DNA of 64,000 nt from Stenotrophomonas pavanii (lineage in GTDB: Bacteria; Pseudomonadota; Gammaproteobacteria; Xanthomonadales; Xanthomonadaceae). The DNA lies in assembly GCF_900101175.1 (NCBI RefSeq), contig NZ_FNFQ01000005.1, forward strand, positions 1 through 64,000, written 5' to 3'. The notes below the pieces were generated by a model. The model was not told the origin of the DNA and searched no databases. It saw nothing but the letters and a program-made list of their open reading frames with translations. This document shows positions 1-9,758 of this stretch, in pieces (the stretch's first letter is position 1; every line of letters starts with the position of its first letter). The position numbers were made by a program, and so were the translations under genes.

Positions 1-656
1 TCGGGATGCGGGAAGCGCAGGCGCTCGGCGTGCAGCAGCATGCGATGCACGCCCTGCATGCGGAAGATGCGGTTGTGGCGGCCATCGCCGTGGCTGGTAT
101 CGCCGATCATGTGGTGCGACAGGTGCTTGAGATGCCGGCGGATCTGCCGGAAGCGCCCGGTCTGCGGCTGGCAGCGCAGCAGCGCGTAGCGCGAGCGGGT
201 GAATTCACCCACCGGCACCGACAGCTCGCCGGTGGCCAGGCGCTGGAAATCGGTGATCGCCGGCTTCTTCACCGGCTTGCCCGGCCCGCCATCCAGGTCA
301 TGGTCCACCCGCCACGACAGCTCGGCCGGCCAGCCCCGGCAGACCGTCAGGTAGTCCTTGGCCACTTCGCCACCCATCAGCGCCTTGCCCAGCGCACTGG
401 CGGTCTCGCGGTCGAAGGCCAGCAGCAGGCAGCCGCTGGTGGCCCGGTCCAGGCGGTGCACGAGGAAGATCGGGCGGCCCAGCTGCTCGCGCAGGCGGTC
501 GGCCAGGAAATCGTCCTCGCCTCGGGCCAGCTTGCTGTCGTGGACCATCAGCCCGGCGGGCTTGTTGACCACGGCCAGGCGCTCGTCCAGGTGCAGCAGC
601 TGCAGGGGCACGGTTTCAGGCTCGACCGCGGCGAGGGTGTCAGGTTCGGTGCTCAC
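1..656 (-). CDS. truC: tRNA pseudouridine(65) synthase TruC (3' end outside window)
   Basis: RluA-family pseudouridine synthase that isomerises a uridine in tRNA. Read on the minus strand from a GTG at 656; the frame stays open to position 1, so the C-terminus is missing. The N-terminal third carries the catalytic motif HRLDRATSG, whose Asp is the nucleophile, followed by LLLAFD. Further on are the TruC-type stretches QTGRFRQIRRHLKHL and GDGRHNRIFR, which distinguish TruC from RluA/RluC/RluD. There is no S4 domain, as expected for TruC. The GTG start gives a short leader before the conserved LLHLDERLAVVNKPAG strand; no ATG lies in a suitable place. A SMAG repeat pair follows upstream. Family assignment is firm; the tRNA position is known for the family and was not tested here. 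Confidence 0.88.
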   Translation of the reverse strand, partial: MSTEPDTLAAVEPETVPLQLLHLDERLAVVNKPAGLMVHDSKLARGEDDFLADRLREQLGRPIFLVHRLDRATSGCLLLAFDRETASALGKALMGGEVAKDYLTVCRGWPAELSWRVDHDLDGGPGKPVKKPAITDFQRLATGELSVPVGEFTRSRYALLRCQPQTGRFRQIRRHLKHLSHHMIGDTSHGDGRHNRIFRMQGVHRMLLHAERLRFPHP

Positions 657-688
657 CGCAGGATTATCGGGGCTGGGCACTGAATGGG

Positions 689-761
689 GTAGAGCCGGCC
701 GCTGGCCGGCTGCCTCCGGGCAGTTGGATTGCTGCGGTTGCCGGCCAGCGGCCGGCACTAC
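689..761. repeat. SMAG (GTAG-type REP) inverted pair
   Basis: Two 23-bp palindromic units with the GTAG head face each other at 689-711 and 739-761, forming a dimer that could fold into a large cruciform. It sits between truC and the O-methyltransferase, both read leftward. Units of this core (GCCGGCCGCTGGCCGGC) recur across the window, always outside coding sequence or over a stop codon. Confidence 0.85.
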
Positions 762-787
762 CGGATCACGGGAGTGTGGCGCGGCGG

Positions 788-1384
788 TCAGCCGTTGCGC
801 ACGGCCAGCAGCTCGCCGTTGCCCACCGGCACCAGGCTGGTGCTGAACACCGGATCAGTGTCCAGCAGCGCCCGCAACGGCTCCATCTCCACCGCGTGCG
901 ACGTGGCATTGTCCACCACCAGCAGGCCACCCCGCCGCAGCACGCGGCGCAGCTGCGGCCACCAGCCGGCGTACTGCGCGCGGTCCGAATCGAGGAACAG
1001 CAGGTCGATGCTGCCTTCGGCGGCCTCGGCCAACCACTGCCCGGCATCGCCATGCACCAGCGTGATGTGCGCGGCCAACCCGCTGCGCGCGAACGTGGAG
1101 CGCGCCATCGCCGCCTTGTCCTCGGCAAATTCCAGCGTGGTCACGTGGCCGTCGATGGCGGCGGCGGCCTCGGCCAGCCACAGCGTGGAGTAGCCGTTGG
1201 AGGTACCGATTTCCAGCACCCGTCGCGCATTGCCGAAACGCACCAGCACCGACAGGAATTCGCCGGTGTCCGGCGTGATGTTGAGCATGCGGCGGCCGCG
1301 CTGGCTTTCACGCGCGTCGTTCTCGGCGCCGAAGCGTGCCAGCTCATCCTTCAGCGCCCGCAGCACCGGGTCTACTTCCACCAC
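788..1384 (-). CDS. SAM-dependent O-methyltransferase (class I, family 3)
   Basis: About 198 aa, a CCoAOMT-like class I methyltransferase acting on an unidentified hydroxyl substrate. The SAM-binding motif [16 protein letters not shown] is followed by an acidic residue at the end of strand 2 (TLEFAED), then [12 protein letters not shown] and [12 protein letters not shown], the DxxR/DN pair that binds metal and substrate in this family. An ATG at 1432 is in frame but would overlap ubiB by 61 nt and add a low-complexity leader. The tandem GTGs at 1384 and 1381 fit the family N-terminus better, although neither has a clear ribosome-binding site. The gene follows ubiJ-ubiB on the same strand with a short overlap, so it is probably co-transcribed. 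This does not prove a role in ubiquinone synthesis. Confidence 0.8.
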   Translation of the reverse strand: MVEVDPVLRALKDELARFGAENDARESQRGRRMLNITPDTGEFLSVLVRFGNARRVLEIGTSNGYSTLWLAEAAAAIDGHVTTLEFAEDKAAMARSTFARSGLAAHITLVHGDAGQWLAEAAEGSIDLLFLDSDRAQYAGWWPQLRRVLRRGGLLVVDNATSHAVEMEPLRALLDTDPVFSTSLVPVGNGELLAVRNG

Positions 1385-3027
1385 GCGCGCGCCAGCGCCA
1401 GCGCACCGACGGCACCGGACACCCAGCTCCACATCGGCACCTCACCCCAGTACCAGCCTGGCGGCTGCAGCACGTACATCAGCGCGGCGATGGCCAGCAG
1501 GCCAACGCCGGTGATTGCGCCGACCGCGCGCTTCTGCAGGCGCTGCACGCTGGCGTCGAGCGCGACCAGATCGCGCGAGCGCATCGCCAGCTCATGGCGG
1601 CCCTCCACCTGCTGGGTCAGCCAGGCATGCACCAGGCGCGGCATGTCCGGCGCGTGGGTCATGATCTCCGGCAGGCGCTTGCCGATCTCGCGCACCACCC
1701 GGCGCGGGCTGTAGCGCTCGCGCAGGATCTTCGCCAGCACCGGCTTGGCCACTGCCCAGATGTCGATCTGCGGGTCCAGCTGGCGGCCGACGCCTTCGAT
1801 GTTCAGCAGGGTCTTCTGCAGCAGGATCAGCTGCGGCTGCAGGGTCAGCTGGTAGCGCTGGGCCACGCGGAACAGCTTCATCAGCACTTCGGCCAGCGAG
1901 ATCTGCGACAGCGGGCGGGTGAAGTACGGCTCGCACACCGAACGCACGGCTGCTTCCAGATCATCGATGCGCACGTTGTCCGGCATCCAGCGCGCCTGCA
2001 CATGCAGCTCGGCGATGCGGCGGTAGTCGCGGTTGAAGATGGCCATGAAATTCTCGGCCAGGTAGTACTGATCTTCCTGCGACAGCTGCCCCATGATGCC
2101 GAAGTCCAGCGCGATGAAGCGCGGATTGGCGCGGCGCGCCGGATCGGTGTCGACCCAGATGTTGCCGGCATGCGCATCGGCATGGAAGAAGTTGTCGCGG
2201 AACACCTGGGTGTAGAACACCCGCACGCCCTTGGCAGCCAGCGCCTTGCGGTCGATGCCGGCCTTGTCCAGCGCGACGATGTCATCGGACGGAATGCCCC
2301 ACACCCGCTCCAGGGTGAGTGCACGCTCGGCGGTGTGGCTCCAGATCACTTCCGGGACGTACAGATCGTCGCTGTGTTCCCAGAAGCGGCGCAGCACGCT
2401 GGCGTTGGCGCCTTCGCGCTGCAGGTCCAGTTCGGCGGCCAGGGTGTTCTCGACCTCGGCCACCACTTCACGCGGACGGATCTTGTCGGCACGCGGATGG
2501 GTACGCTCGACCAGCGCGGCCAGCGAATTGAGCAGGGCGATGTCGGCGTCGATCTGCTTCTCGATGCCCGGGCGCAGCACCTTGACCACCACCTGGCGGC
2601 CATCGGCCAGCGTGGCCGCATGCACCTGCGCGATCGAGGCCGAGGCCAGCGGTTCGGTATCGAAGCTGGCGAACGCCTCGCTGACCGGCCGGCCGAGGGC
2701 ATCCTCGACGATGCGGCGTGCGGTTTCGCCATCGAACGGCTTGACCCGATCCTGCAGCAGGGTCAGTTCGTTGGCCACGTCCGGCGGCACCAGGTCGCGG
2801 CGGGTGGACAGGATCTGGCCGAACTTGACGAAGATCGGGCCGAGATCCTGCAGCGCCAGGCGCAGGCGCGCACCGCGCGACTGCACGGCGATGTCGGCCG
2901 AGGCACGCGGTACGAACGGCTTGGCCAGGCGCAGCCAGCGCTCGGCCGGCGTGCCCTGCAGCAGGTCGTCGAGGCGGTAACGCAGGATCACCCGGCCGAT
3001 GCGGCTGGCCCGCAGCACGGCCTTCAT
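1372..3027 (-). CDS. ubiB: Ubiquinone biosynthesis ATPase/kinase-like protein UbiB
   Basis: A 551-aa member of the ABC1/ADCK atypical kinase family, needed for ubiquinone assembly at the inner membrane. The KxGQ signature ([16 protein letters not shown]) is near residue 70. The Ala-rich nucleotide loop ([13 protein letters not shown]) is near 125, VVVKVLRPG carries the conserved Lys, [11 protein letters not shown] is the catalytic loop and ALDFGIMG the metal-binding DFG. Two hydrophobic helices close the protein ([18 protein letters not shown] and [15 protein letters not shown]), the usual C-terminal membrane anchor. Length matches the family. The start overlaps the ubiJ stop by 4 nt (ATGA), so the two are translationally coupled. 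Confidence 0.94.
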   Translation of the reverse strand: MKAVLRASRIGRVILRYRLDDLLQGTPAERWLRLAKPFVPRASADIAVQSRGARLRLALQDLGPIFVKFGQILSTRRDLVPPDVANELTLLQDRVKPFDGETARRIVEDALGRPVSEAFASFDTEPLASASIAQVHAATLADGRQVVVKVLRPGIEKQIDADIALLNSLAALVERTHPRADKIRPREVVAEVENTLAAELDLQREGANASVLRRFWEHSDDLYVPEVIWSHTAERALTLERVWGIPSDDIVALDKAGIDRKALAAKGVRVFYTQVFRDNFFHADAHAGNIWVDTDPARRANPRFIALDFGIMGQLSQEDQYYLAENFMAIFNRDYRRIAELHVQARWMPDNVRIDDLEAAVRSVCEPYFTRPLSQISLAEVLMKLFRVAQRYQLTLQPQLILLQKTLLNIEGVGRQLDPQIDIWAVAKPVLAKILRERYSPRRVVREIGKRLPEIMTHAPDMPRLVHAWLTQQVEGRHELAMRSRDLVALDASVQRLQKRAVGAITGVGLLAIAALMYVLQPPGWYWGEVPMWSWVSGAVGALALARAWWK

Positions 3028-3659
3028 GCGGCACCCGGCAGGCGCTGCACGCGTGCGCCGAGGCGCTCGACGTCATCGCGCAGCACGTCCACGTCATCGT
3101 GGAAGGCATCCAGCTCGGCGCGCGGCACTACATCGCGCGACTCCTCGGTGATGAATTCGGCGGCGCTGTGGGCCAGGTCGATTGCCCCCTGGCGCGCATG
3201 CTGCAGGGCACTGCGCAGGGTGTTGGCAACCTGCACCCCCAGTACCTCGCCGAACACGCTGACGAACGGCTGCTGCCAGTCCGGATCGAAGCCCTTGGCC
3301 AGCTGCTGCAGGCGGCGCGCCAGTTCGGCGTCACCGGCCACGCGCACGCGGCCCTTGCTGTTGGATTCGCCGCGCCGGGCGTTGGCCAGCAGCGGCAGCT
3401 GCGCCAGCACGCCGGCCAGGCTGCTGCGCACGGCCAGGTCGGCTTCCTGCGCATCCACCGGGCCGACCCGCAGCTGGTCGCCATCAACGCTGATGCGCAT
3501 TGCCAGCGACGGCGCTTCCAGGGTCAGGTCGATGTGCCGGCCATCGAGGCTGGCCAGGGCATGGCGGGTATCCGGATCCAGCGCCAGCGCGCGGTTCAGG
3601 GCGATCTGCAGGGCGCGGCCAGCGACCGGCTTGAGGGACTTGAGCAGGGAAGGAGCCAT
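3024..3659 (-). CDS. ubiJ: Ubiquinone biosynthesis accessory factor UbiJ
   Basis: 211 aa with an N-terminal SCP2-like lipid-binding domain and a C-terminal coiled coil, as in UbiJ. In other bacteria UbiJ with UbiK holds lipid intermediates in the Ubi complex. Visible features are the repeated beta-strand pattern around [16 protein letters not shown] and [15 protein letters not shown], the segment [20 protein letters not shown] typical of SCP2 folds, and a helical tail ([23 protein letters not shown]). First gene of a coupled ubiJ-ubiB pair with a 4-nt overlap. A ubiE partner is not in the window. Confidence 0.87.
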   Translation of the reverse strand: MAPSLLKSLKPVAGRALQIALNRALALDPDTRHALASLDGRHIDLTLEAPSLAMRISVDGDQLRVGPVDAQEADLAVRSSLAGVLAQLPLLANARRGESNSKGRVRVAGDAELARRLQQLAKGFDPDWQQPFVSVFGEVLGVQVANTLRSALQHARQGAIDLAHSAAEFITEESRDVVPRAELDAFHDDVDVLRDDVERLGARVQRLPGAA

Positions 3660-3718
3660 GCGCGCATTCTACCTGCGTGGGTGGGGAGCTTGGGCCGGGC
3701 TGCCGCCCGGCACCCGCG

Positions 3719-3741
3719 GTAGTGCCGGCCGCTGGCCGGCA
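3719..3741 (+). repeat. SMAG (GTAG-type REP), single unit
   Basis: A 23-bp unit, GTAGTGCCGGCCGCTGGCCG and three more bases, just upstream of ubiJ in a repeat-rich gap. Confidence 0.85.
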
Positions 3742-3782
3742 ACCTCAACCCCAACAGCAACAGCAACAGCGGGCATTCCGTG

Positions 3783-3895
3783 GTTGGCGGGATGGGGCCG
3801 GTTGCGGGGGACGCCGTAAACCCGTCCGTGGGGGCTTGGCCGCGGCATCCATGCCGCGGACACCCCCGCAACCGGCCCCACCCCGCCTTCGACGG
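3783..3895. repeat. Long imperfect inverted repeat in ubiJ-ddlA gap
   Basis: GGATGGGGCCGGTTGCGGGG near 3790 is mirrored by CCCCCGCAACCGGCCCCACC near 3865-3885. A central palindrome CCGCGGCATCCATGCCGCGG lies near 3840-3860. The whole block can fold into one extended stem. Open frames in it are low-complexity and look spurious. The 3660-4081 gap holds no gene that I can support. Confidence 0.6.
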
Positions 3896-3910
3896 TTGCC
3901 TGCCGTCCGT

Positions 3911-3993
3911 GGGGTCGGATCCCGTTGCTCCGCAACGGGCTTCGACCCCTGTTGATGGGCCATGAGGACGGTAGATCCACGCCATGCGTGGAT
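3911..3993. repeat. GGGGTC palindrome and GTAG-type REP upstream of ddlA
   Basis: 3911-3949 is an 18-bp-arm palindrome (GGGGTCGGATCCCGTTGC with its near reverse complement), of the same class as the palindromes at 11262 and 25979. 3971-3993 is a second REP subclass, GTAGATCCACGCCATGCGTG followed by GAT, which recurs at 28989-29055 and 56382. Either could form RNA hairpins ahead of ddlA. Confidence 0.7.
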
Positions 3994-4081
3994 GGATTTC
4001 TGGTTCATCTGTGCCTCACGCGGTGGGTCGATGAAGGTTCATGCTATGAGGCCACGCAACGCACAGGACATCGCATTTCCC

Positions 4082-5176
4082 ATGGCACGCACCCGGGTCG
4101 GCATCATCTTCGGTGGCAAGTCTTCCGAACACGAAGTTTCACTGCAGTCGGCGAAGAACATCCTGGACGCCCTTGATCGCGAGCGCTTCGAGCCGGTGCT
4201 GGTCGGCATCGACAAGCAGGGCCAGTGGCATCTGAGCGAACCGGCGACCTTCCTGCTGCATGCCGACGACCCGGCCCGCATCGCGCTGCATCGTTCCGGC
4301 CTGTCGCTGGCGGTCCTTCCGGGCGCCGAGCAGGCGCAGCTGCAGCCCTCGGACGCGGCCAGCGCCCTGGCGCAGATCGATGTGGTGCTGCCGATCGTGC
4401 ACGGCCCGCTGGGCGAGGACGGCGCGCTGCAGGGCCTGCTGCGCATGGCCAACCTGCCCTTCGTCGGTTCACCGGTGCTGGGATCGGCCGTGGCGATGGA
4501 CAAGGACGTGACCAAGCGCCTGCTGCGCGACGCGGGTCTGCAGGTAGCGCCGTGGTTGTGCATCCGCCGCCACCAGGCGGCGTCGGTGGATGTCGATGCG
4601 GTGATCGCCCGGCTCGGCCTGCCACTGTTCGTGAAGCCGGCCAACCAGGGTTCGTCGGTGGGCGTGAGCAAGGTCAAGGATGCGGCGGGCTTTGCCGAGG
4701 CACTGGCACTGGCACTGCGCTACGACCACAAGGTGCTGGTGGAATCGGCGGTGGTCGGCCGCGAGATCGAATGTGCGGTGCTGGGCAACGCGCAACCTCA
4801 GGCCAGCCTGTGCGGCGAGGTAGTCGTGCACGACGAGTTCTATGCCTACGACACCAAGTACATCAACGAAGATGGCGCCGACGTGGTGGTGCCGGCCGAT
4901 ATCGATGCCCTCACGCAGGCACGCATCCAGCAGATCGCCCTGCAGGCCTACCAGGCGCTGGAGTGCGCGGGCATGGCGCGCGTGGACGTATTCCTCACCG
5001 CGGGCGGCGAGATCATCATCAACGAGGTTAATACGCTGCCGGGCTTCACCCGCATCAGCATGTATCCGAAGCTGTGGGGCGCCAGCGGCATCGACTACAC
5101 CACGCTGATCACCCGCCTGATCGAACTGGCGCTGGAGCGCCATGAGGCCGATCGCGGGCTGCAGAGCGCTGTGTAA
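4082..5176 (+). CDS. ddlA: D-alanine--D-alanine ligase (DdlA type)
   Basis: 364-aa ATP-grasp ligase that joins two D-alanines for peptidoglycan precursors in the cytoplasm. The N-terminal [19 protein letters not shown], the insert [20 protein letters not shown] and the ending [16 protein letters not shown] mark the longer DdlA/VanA-like branch rather than DdlB. ATP-grasp elements seen are [37 protein letters not shown] and the metal-binding [20 protein letters not shown]. The [16 protein letters not shown] loop contains the KY pair that favours D-Ala as second substrate; a D-Lac ligase has a different residue there. ATG 4082 gives the usual N-terminus; an in-frame ATG at 4031 would add 17 unconserved residues. 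It stands alone, outside any mur cluster. Confidence 0.93.
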   Translation: MARTRVGIIFGGKSSEHEVSLQSAKNILDALDRERFEPVLVGIDKQGQWHLSEPATFLLHADDPARIALHRSGLSLAVLPGAEQAQLQPSDAASALAQIDVVLPIVHGPLGEDGALQGLLRMANLPFVGSPVLGSAVAMDKDVTKRLLRDAGLQVAPWLCIRRHQAASVDVDAVIARLGLPLFVKPANQGSSVGVSKVKDAAGFAEALALALRYDHKVLVESAVVGREIECAVLGNAQPQASLCGEVVVHDEFYAYDTKYINEDGADVVVPADIDALTQARIQQIALQAYQALECAGMARVDVFLTAGGEIIINEVNTLPGFTRISMYPKLWGASGIDYTTLITRLIELALERHEADRGLQSAV

Positions 5177-5190
5177 CGTGGTGATCGCCC

Positions 5191-5249
5191 GCAGAGTCGA
5201 GCATGGCTCGACTCTGCGGAAAGCGATGCCGGCCAGCGGCCGGCACTAC
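5191..5249. repeat. REP pair after ddlA (GAGTCGAGC palindrome and SMAG)
   Basis: 5191-5217 is a palindrome (GCAGAGTCGAGC, ATG, GCTCGACTCTGC). 5227-5249 is a SMAG unit in inverted orientation. They lie between the convergent ddlA and DUF1328 genes and could act as a bidirectional stop. Confidence 0.75.
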
Positions 5250-5252
5250 CGG

Positions 5253-5408
5253 CTAGCCTCGCTTGCGGAACATCGAGATCACGGCAAGGATCAGGAACAC
5301 CACGAACAGGATCCAGGCGATGTTCGTTGCGGCGCCGGCAATTCCGGAGAAACCCAGAACGGCGGCGATGATGGCGATGACAAAGAAGATAATGGCGTAG
5401 TGCAGCAT
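5253..5408 (-). CDS. Small DUF1328 membrane protein (YtjA-like)
   Basis: A 51-aa protein from ATG 5408 to TAG 5253. It is almost wholly hydrophobic with two helices ([20 protein letters not shown] and [18 protein letters not shown]) joined by SGIAGAATN, and ends FRKRG. This is the DUF1328/YtjA pattern of two membrane spans; function is unknown, and some relatives are stress-induced. A strong ribosome-binding site (GAGGAG) sits 5 nt before the start, which supports a real gene despite its size. It is monocistronic, convergent with ddlA. Confidence 0.82.
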   Translation of the reverse strand: MLHYAIIFFVIAIIAAVLGFSGIAGAATNIAWILFVVFLILAVISMFRKRG

Positions 5409-5489
5409 GGCGCTCCTCGCGGGTGGTCGAGCCTTGGATGGCGTGGGTCCATCCTCCCGATCCAGCGGTGTGCAACCAGTGATGGCGAT

Positions 5490-6482
5490 CTATGCGGCAG
5501 ATGAAGCCTTCAGCCTGCGCAGCCCTTCTTCGATGCTGACCTGCGGCACGTAGCCGAAGTCACGGCGTGCCGGTTCCATGCTGTACCAGTGCGGCGTGCA
5601 CAGCTGCTCGGCCAGGAAGCGGGTCAGCGGCGGCTCGCCGCGCAGGCGCAGCAGCGGCCACAGCCGCTCGCAGACGGCGCCGATGCGGTAGGCGGTCTTG
5701 AAGCTGATCGCATTGTCCACCGTTGGCGCACCCACCGCCTGCAGCAGCCTGTTGACCAGCTCGCGCATCGGCAGCGGCTCGCCGTTGGAGATGAAGTAGG
5801 CCTTGCCCGCACACGCAGCGCCCGGTGCCAGGGCGTCAAAGGCGAGGAAGTGCGCCAGCGCGGCGTTGTCGATGTAGGTGGTATCGACCTTGTTGTTGCC
5901 ATCGCCGACCAGGCGCAGGCGCCCTTGCCGCGCACGCTCGGCGAGCCTGGGCACCAGCTGCTGGTCACCGGGGCCCCAGATCAGCCGCGGGCGCAGCGCC
6001 ACCGTCGCCAGCGCGGCGTCATTGGCCGCCAACACGCGCTGTTCTGCGATCGCCTTGGTGGCCGCATACGGCGCCTGGAAATCTTCCCCGTACGGCACCT
6101 CGTCCGCGCCCAGGCCTTCCACCGGATGCGTGGCACGATGGGTCACGCTGGGCGTGGAGGTGTAGACCAGCCGGGTGATGCCATGCGCGCGGCACGCCGC
6201 GATGACGTTGTCGGTGCCGACCACGTTGGCCTGGTGGTAGCTGTCATAGCTGCCCCACGCCCCGGCCTTGGCACCGTTGTGGAACACCGCATCGACGCCG
6301 GCCACCGCGTGCAGCACCGCCTGTGCATCGGCGAGGTCGCCGCGGATCTGGCCCACGCCGATCGCCTGCAGCGCCGGGTAATGACTGCGGTTGAACGCCA
6401 GCACCTGGTGGCCACGTTCAACCAGGCCACGGCACAGCGCCTGGCCAAGGAAACCACCACCGCCGGTGACCAGGATCTTCAT
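5490..6482 (-). CDS. oleD: 2-alkyl-3-oxoalkanoate reductase OleD
   Basis: 330-aa short-chain dehydrogenase/epimerase-type enzyme. In the olefin pathway OleD uses NADPH to reduce the OleA beta-keto acid to a beta-hydroxy acid. The Rossmann motif TGGGGFLG is at the N-terminus ([17 protein letters not shown]). The catalytic YxxxK is [12 protein letters not shown], with VYTSTPSV supplying the Ser strand; [13 protein letters not shown] is typical of 3-beta-HSD/OleD-like enzymes. The ATG overlaps the oleC stop by 4 nt (ATGA at 6479-6482), so oleC-oleD are coupled. Sequence and context both match the S. maltophilia OleD type. Confidence 0.93.
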   Translation of the reverse strand: MKILVTGGGGFLGQALCRGLVERGHQVLAFNRSHYPALQAIGVGQIRGDLADAQAVLHAVAGVDAVFHNGAKAGAWGSYDSYHQANVVGTDNVIAACRAHGITRLVYTSTPSVTHRATHPVEGLGADEVPYGEDFQAPYAATKAIAEQRVLAANDAALATVALRPRLIWGPGDQQLVPRLAERARQGRLRLVGDGNNKVDTTYIDNAALAHFLAFDALAPGAACAGKAYFISNGEPLPMRELVNRLLQAVGAPTVDNAISFKTAYRIGAVCERLWPLLRLRGEPPLTRFLAEQLCTPHWYSMEPARRDFGYVPQVSIEEGLRRLKASSAA

Positions 6483-8137
6483 GCGCGCTTCTCCAGTTCG
6501 GCGCTGGCCCAGACGGCGAGCTTTTCGCGGCCGATCTTGGCGTTGTGACGGATATCGACGGGGAACGCCGGATGCACCAGGAAGTGCTGCAGGCCGGCCT
6601 CCGGCAGGCGGGCGGCGGCATGTGCACGCAGCGCTTCCTGCAGCGCCGGGCTGTCGGACTGGCCGCGCTGCAGTTCCACGCACAGCACCGGCACCTGCGC
6701 GCCGGCGGCGCCGACGCCGACCAGTGCCGTGCGCGCCACGCCGGCCACGGTATTGAACACCGGCTCGACCTGCTCGGTGTACAGCGGCCCGCGCGCGGTT
6801 TCCACGCGCTGGGTCTTGCGCCCGCAGAACCACAGGCGGCCCTGCGCGTCGAAGTAGCCCACATCGCCCATGCGGTGGACGATGCGCGTGCTGCCGTCGT
6901 CCAGCGTCTCGCGGATCTTCGCCGCCGCGGTGGCCTGCGGGCGGTTGAAGTAGCTGTCGGTGGCGGTCGGCCCGGCCACGGTGATCTCGCCCACTTCGCC
7001 GGTGGCCAGCACGCGCGCCTGCGACCACTCCGGCAACGGCGCGTCGTCGATGGCGATGATGCGCACGTCGTTGGGCGCCACCACGCTGCCCACGCAGGTG
7101 CCGGCACCGGCCTCGGTCGCGGCACGGGTACGCTCCAGTTCGCGCCCCTCGACCACCGCCACCGGCAGGCACTCGGTGGCGCCGTACGGGGTCCAGAACT
7201 GCGCATCGGCCGGCAGCAGGCCGCGGATGGTGGCGACCACATCCGGCGGCACCGGGGCACCGGCCGAGGTCACCCGGGTCACCGTCGGCAGCGGCCGGCC
7301 ATGCCGCGCCAGCACCCGCATCAGGGCCGGCGAGCCGAACAGCTGGGTCACGCCGAAACGCTGGATGGCGTCGTGCAGGCGGGCCGGGTCAGCCTGCGCC
7401 GGCCGGGTCGGGTCCATGTCCGGAATCACCGAGGTCAGGCCCAGCGCCGGGTCGAACAGCGCGAACGGCGGGAACGTCGGCAGGTCCACACCGCCCGCTT
7501 CCATGCCGAAGGCGCTGCCCAGCAGCTGGATCTGTCCAACGAAGTGGCGGTGGCGGTAGACCACGCCCTTGGGCACGCCGGTGGAGCCACTGGTGAACAG
7601 GATCGCGGCCATGTCCTCGCCATCGGTGTCGGCCAGCATCGGCCCAGCGCTGGCGCCAGCGCGCTCCAGCGCGGCCAGCGTGGTGCCGGCCCAGCCGAGG
7701 CGCCGGCCGACCGTGACCAGGCGGGTGGCCGACGGCGCCCAGCGCAGCACCAGCCGCGCCACGTGCGCCAGCGGAATGCCGATGAAGGCCTGCGGCTGCG
7801 CTTCGTCCAGGCACTGCTTCAGCGCACGCCTGTCGATGCCCGGGTCGACCAGCACCGGCACCGCGCCCAGCTTGAACAGCGCGAACATCAGCAGGAAGAA
7901 CTCCGGCGAGGGCCGCACCATCACGACCGTACGCACGCCGCGGCCGATCCCGTAACCGGCCAGGCCGGCGGCCATGGCATCGCTGCGGGTGTCCAGCTGG
8001 CGGTAGTCCAGGGTCACGTCGTAGGCCGCCATGCCATTGCCCGCGCCGCGGCGGCCGGGACAACGGATGGCAATCTGGTCAGGGCGTTCACGCGCCAGTT
8101 CAGGCAGGCGCGCGGCAATGTTGCAGGGTCGGTTCAT
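6479..8137 (-). CDS. oleC: Olefin beta-lactone synthetase OleC
   Basis: 552-aa ANL-superfamily adenylating enzyme that activates the OleD beta-hydroxy acid and closes it to a beta-lactone. Motifs in order are the P-loop [47 protein letters not shown], the hinge-region Asp in [20 protein letters not shown] and the C-terminal Lys in [17 protein letters not shown] 8137 ([20 protein letters not shown]) is preferred over an ATG 45 nt further upstream. It is separated from oleB by a gene on the other strand, so oleCD and oleB probably have separate promoters. Confidence 0.93.
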   Translation of the reverse strand: MNRPCNIAARLPELARERPDQIAIRCPGRRGAGNGMAAYDVTLDYRQLDTRSDAMAAGLAGYGIGRGVRTVVMVRPSPEFFLLMFALFKLGAVPVLVDPGIDRRALKQCLDEAQPQAFIGIPLAHVARLVLRWAPSATRLVTVGRRLGWAGTTLAALERAGASAGPMLADTDGEDMAAILFTSGSTGVPKGVVYRHRHFVGQIQLLGSAFGMEAGGVDLPTFPPFALFDPALGLTSVIPDMDPTRPAQADPARLHDAIQRFGVTQLFGSPALMRVLARHGRPLPTVTRVTSAGAPVPPDVVATIRGLLPADAQFWTPYGATECLPVAVVEGRELERTRAATEAGAGTCVGSVVAPNDVRIIAIDDAPLPEWSQARVLATGEVGEITVAGPTATDSYFNRPQATAAAKIRETLDDGSTRIVHRMGDVGYFDAQGRLWFCGRKTQRVETARGPLYTEQVEPVFNTVAGVARTALVGVGAAGAQVPVLCVELQRGQSDSPALQEALRAHAAARLPEAGLQHFLVHPAFPVDIRHNAKIGREKLAVWASAELEKRA

Positions 8138-8241
8138 CCGTTCATTGTCGCCGCTTACGGAATTTCTTGCGCGGCGGCCCACTTCGTGGAAAATCCGCTC
8201 CCTCGTTCCTGATTCCGACTGCCGCCCGAGGCGGCTTGCCC

Positions 8242-8673
8242 ATGCAACATCCCTGCATGACCTGCGGCGCCTGCTGCACCCAATACCGCGTGGCCTTCCA
8301 CTGGATGGAATCGGACGAGGTCACCCCCGGCGGCGTGCCGCACCAGCTCACCGAGGTGCTGGACCCGCACCGCCTGTGCATGCGCGGCACCCACTCCAAG
8401 CCGGTGCGCTGCGTGGCGCTGGATGCGCAGATCGGCGTGTACTCGCGCTGCACCATCCACCCCAACCGGCCCAGCGTGTGCCGTGAGGTGGATGCATCCT
8501 GGGAGTACGGCAAGGCCAGCCCGCAGTGCGACAAGGCACGCATCGCCTATGGCCTGGATCCGCTGACGCTGGCCGACTGGCGTTGGCGCGATGACGCCGA
8601 CAATGACGACGACCATCCGGACGACAACGGCAACAGCCCGTCCTCACCGCCGCAGGCACCGGTCGCGGCGTAA
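8242..8673 (+). CDS. YkgJ-family cysteine-cluster protein inside the ole locus
   Basis: 143 aa. The N-terminus MQHPCMTCGACCTQYRV shows the CxxCxxCC arrangement of the YkgJ/UPF0153 family (Zn or Fe-S binding Cys cluster). Further Cys follow in RLCMRGTHSKPVRCVAL, SRCTIHPNRPSVCREV and SPQCDKAR. The tail is acidic then Pro/Ser rich and probably disordered. ATG 8242 puts the start directly before the Cys cluster; the frame is open further upstream, without conservation. It is encoded opposite to its oleB and oleC neighbours. Molecular function is unknown for the family; a link to olefin synthesis is only positional. Confidence 0.85.
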   Translation: MQHPCMTCGACCTQYRVAFHWMESDEVTPGGVPHQLTEVLDPHRLCMRGTHSKPVRCVALDAQIGVYSRCTIHPNRPSVCREVDASWEYGKASPQCDKARIAYGLDPLTLADWRWRDDADNDDDHPDDNGNSPSSPPQAPVAA

Positions 8674-8675
8674 TG

Positions 8676-8751
8676 GTAGTGCCGGCCGCTGGCCGGCAAG
8701 CGCGCTATGCGCGCCGGGTTCATGAGGTTGCCGGCCAGCGGCCGGCACTCC
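8676..8751. repeat. SMAG inverted pair between ykgJ-like gene and oleB
   Basis: Units at 8676-8698 (GTAG head) and 8729-8751 (head changed to GGAG) face each other with a ~30-bp spacer that contains a GCGCTATGCGC palindrome. The pair lies between convergent genes. Confidence 0.82.
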
Positions 8752-8773
8752 CGGGATCCGGCCCGGGAGCCGA

Positions 8774-9664
8774 TCAGAGCGGGTTCGCGTCCAGGAAGGC
8801 GCGGATCTCCGGCACCAGCACTTCATGCTTGTCTTCCAGCACGTAGTGGCCGGCGTCCTCGAAGGCATGCACCTCGGCCTGCGGCAGCGCGGCCTGGAAG
8901 CCCTTCAGGAAGTGGTGGTCGAACACGAAGTCGCGCAGGCCCCAGCCGAGGAAGGCCGGTCGATCCGCGAACGACGGCAACGCCTTGCCGGCCCGTTCCA
9001 GCAGCGACCAGGCCTTGTCGGCCGGCGACAGCGGGATGTCCTGCATGAAGCGGATGGTGCTGATGCGGTTGGCCCAGCTGTTGTACGGCGACACGTAGGC
9101 GCGGCGCACATCGGCCGGCATCTTCCGCTCCACGCCCAGCCACGAGGCGCCGGACGAGAATGCGTTGAAGCTGCGGATGATCCACTCACCGATCTTCCAG
9201 TGGCGGCCCAGCGCGATCTGCCAGGGCATCTTCTTCGCCGCCGGCATCGGGAACGCGGCGGTGTTGAGCACCACCAGGCGCTGGACCTGGGCGTGGTGCG
9301 ACAGCGCCCAGCCGAAGCCGATCATGCCGCCCCAGTCGTGCACGGCCAGGGTCACCGGGCCGGTGATGCCCAGGTGCTTCAGCAGCGCATCGAGGTCGTC
9401 CACGCGCGACTGCAGCGTGTAGTCGTAGCGGCTGTCATTGGGCTTGTCCGACAGGCCCATGCCGATGTGGTCCGGCACGATGCAGCGGTACCTGTCCGAC
9501 AGGCCGGCCACCAGCGTGCGCCAGTAATAGCTCCACGACGGGTTGCCGTGCACCATCACCACCACTTCGCCATCGCGCGGGCCTTCGTCGAGATAGTTCA
9601 TCGACAGGCCCGGGCGGACCTCGAAGCGCTGCGGGTGGGCGGGGTAACCGGGAAGCTGGGACAT
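8774..9664 (-). CDS. oleB: cis-beta-lactone decarboxylase OleB
   Basis: 296-aa alpha/beta-hydrolase of the haloalkane-dehalogenase group. OleB removes CO2 from the OleC beta-lactone to give the long-chain cis-olefin. Visible catalytic elements are the oxyanion HGNPSWSYYWR, the nucleophile elbow AVHDWGGMIGFGWAL (Asp where many hydrolases have Ser) and the late His in DAGHYVLEDKHE. ATG 9664 gives the common N-terminus MSQLPGYPAHPQRFEV; a further 23 in-frame residues upstream are not conserved-looking. It lies 94 nt downstream of oleA on the same strand. Confidence 0.92.
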   Translation of the reverse strand: MSQLPGYPAHPQRFEVRPGLSMNYLDEGPRDGEVVVMVHGNPSWSYYWRTLVAGLSDRYRCIVPDHIGMGLSDKPNDSRYDYTLQSRVDDLDALLKHLGITGPVTLAVHDWGGMIGFGWALSHHAQVQRLVVLNTAAFPMPAAKKMPWQIALGRHWKIGEWIIRSFNAFSSGASWLGVERKMPADVRRAYVSPYNSWANRISTIRFMQDIPLSPADKAWSLLERAGKALPSFADRPAFLGWGLRDFVFDHHFLKGFQAALPQAEVHAFEDAGHYVLEDKHEVLVPEIRAFLDANPL

Positions 9665-9758
9665 CGAATCGCACCTGTAGAAAGGGCCGGTAGAACCGGC
9701 CCCTGGACACTTGGAAAAATCATCGCTGCCCATCGTGCAGCAGGTCAGCGGTGACTTT

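Noticed and set aside
1336-3819. Very long open frame (about 827 codons) on the plus strand
   Set aside because: It is the antisense of ubiB-ubiJ. Its composition is His/Gln/Arg-rich, as expected from the complement of GC3-biased genes, and it has no family motif.
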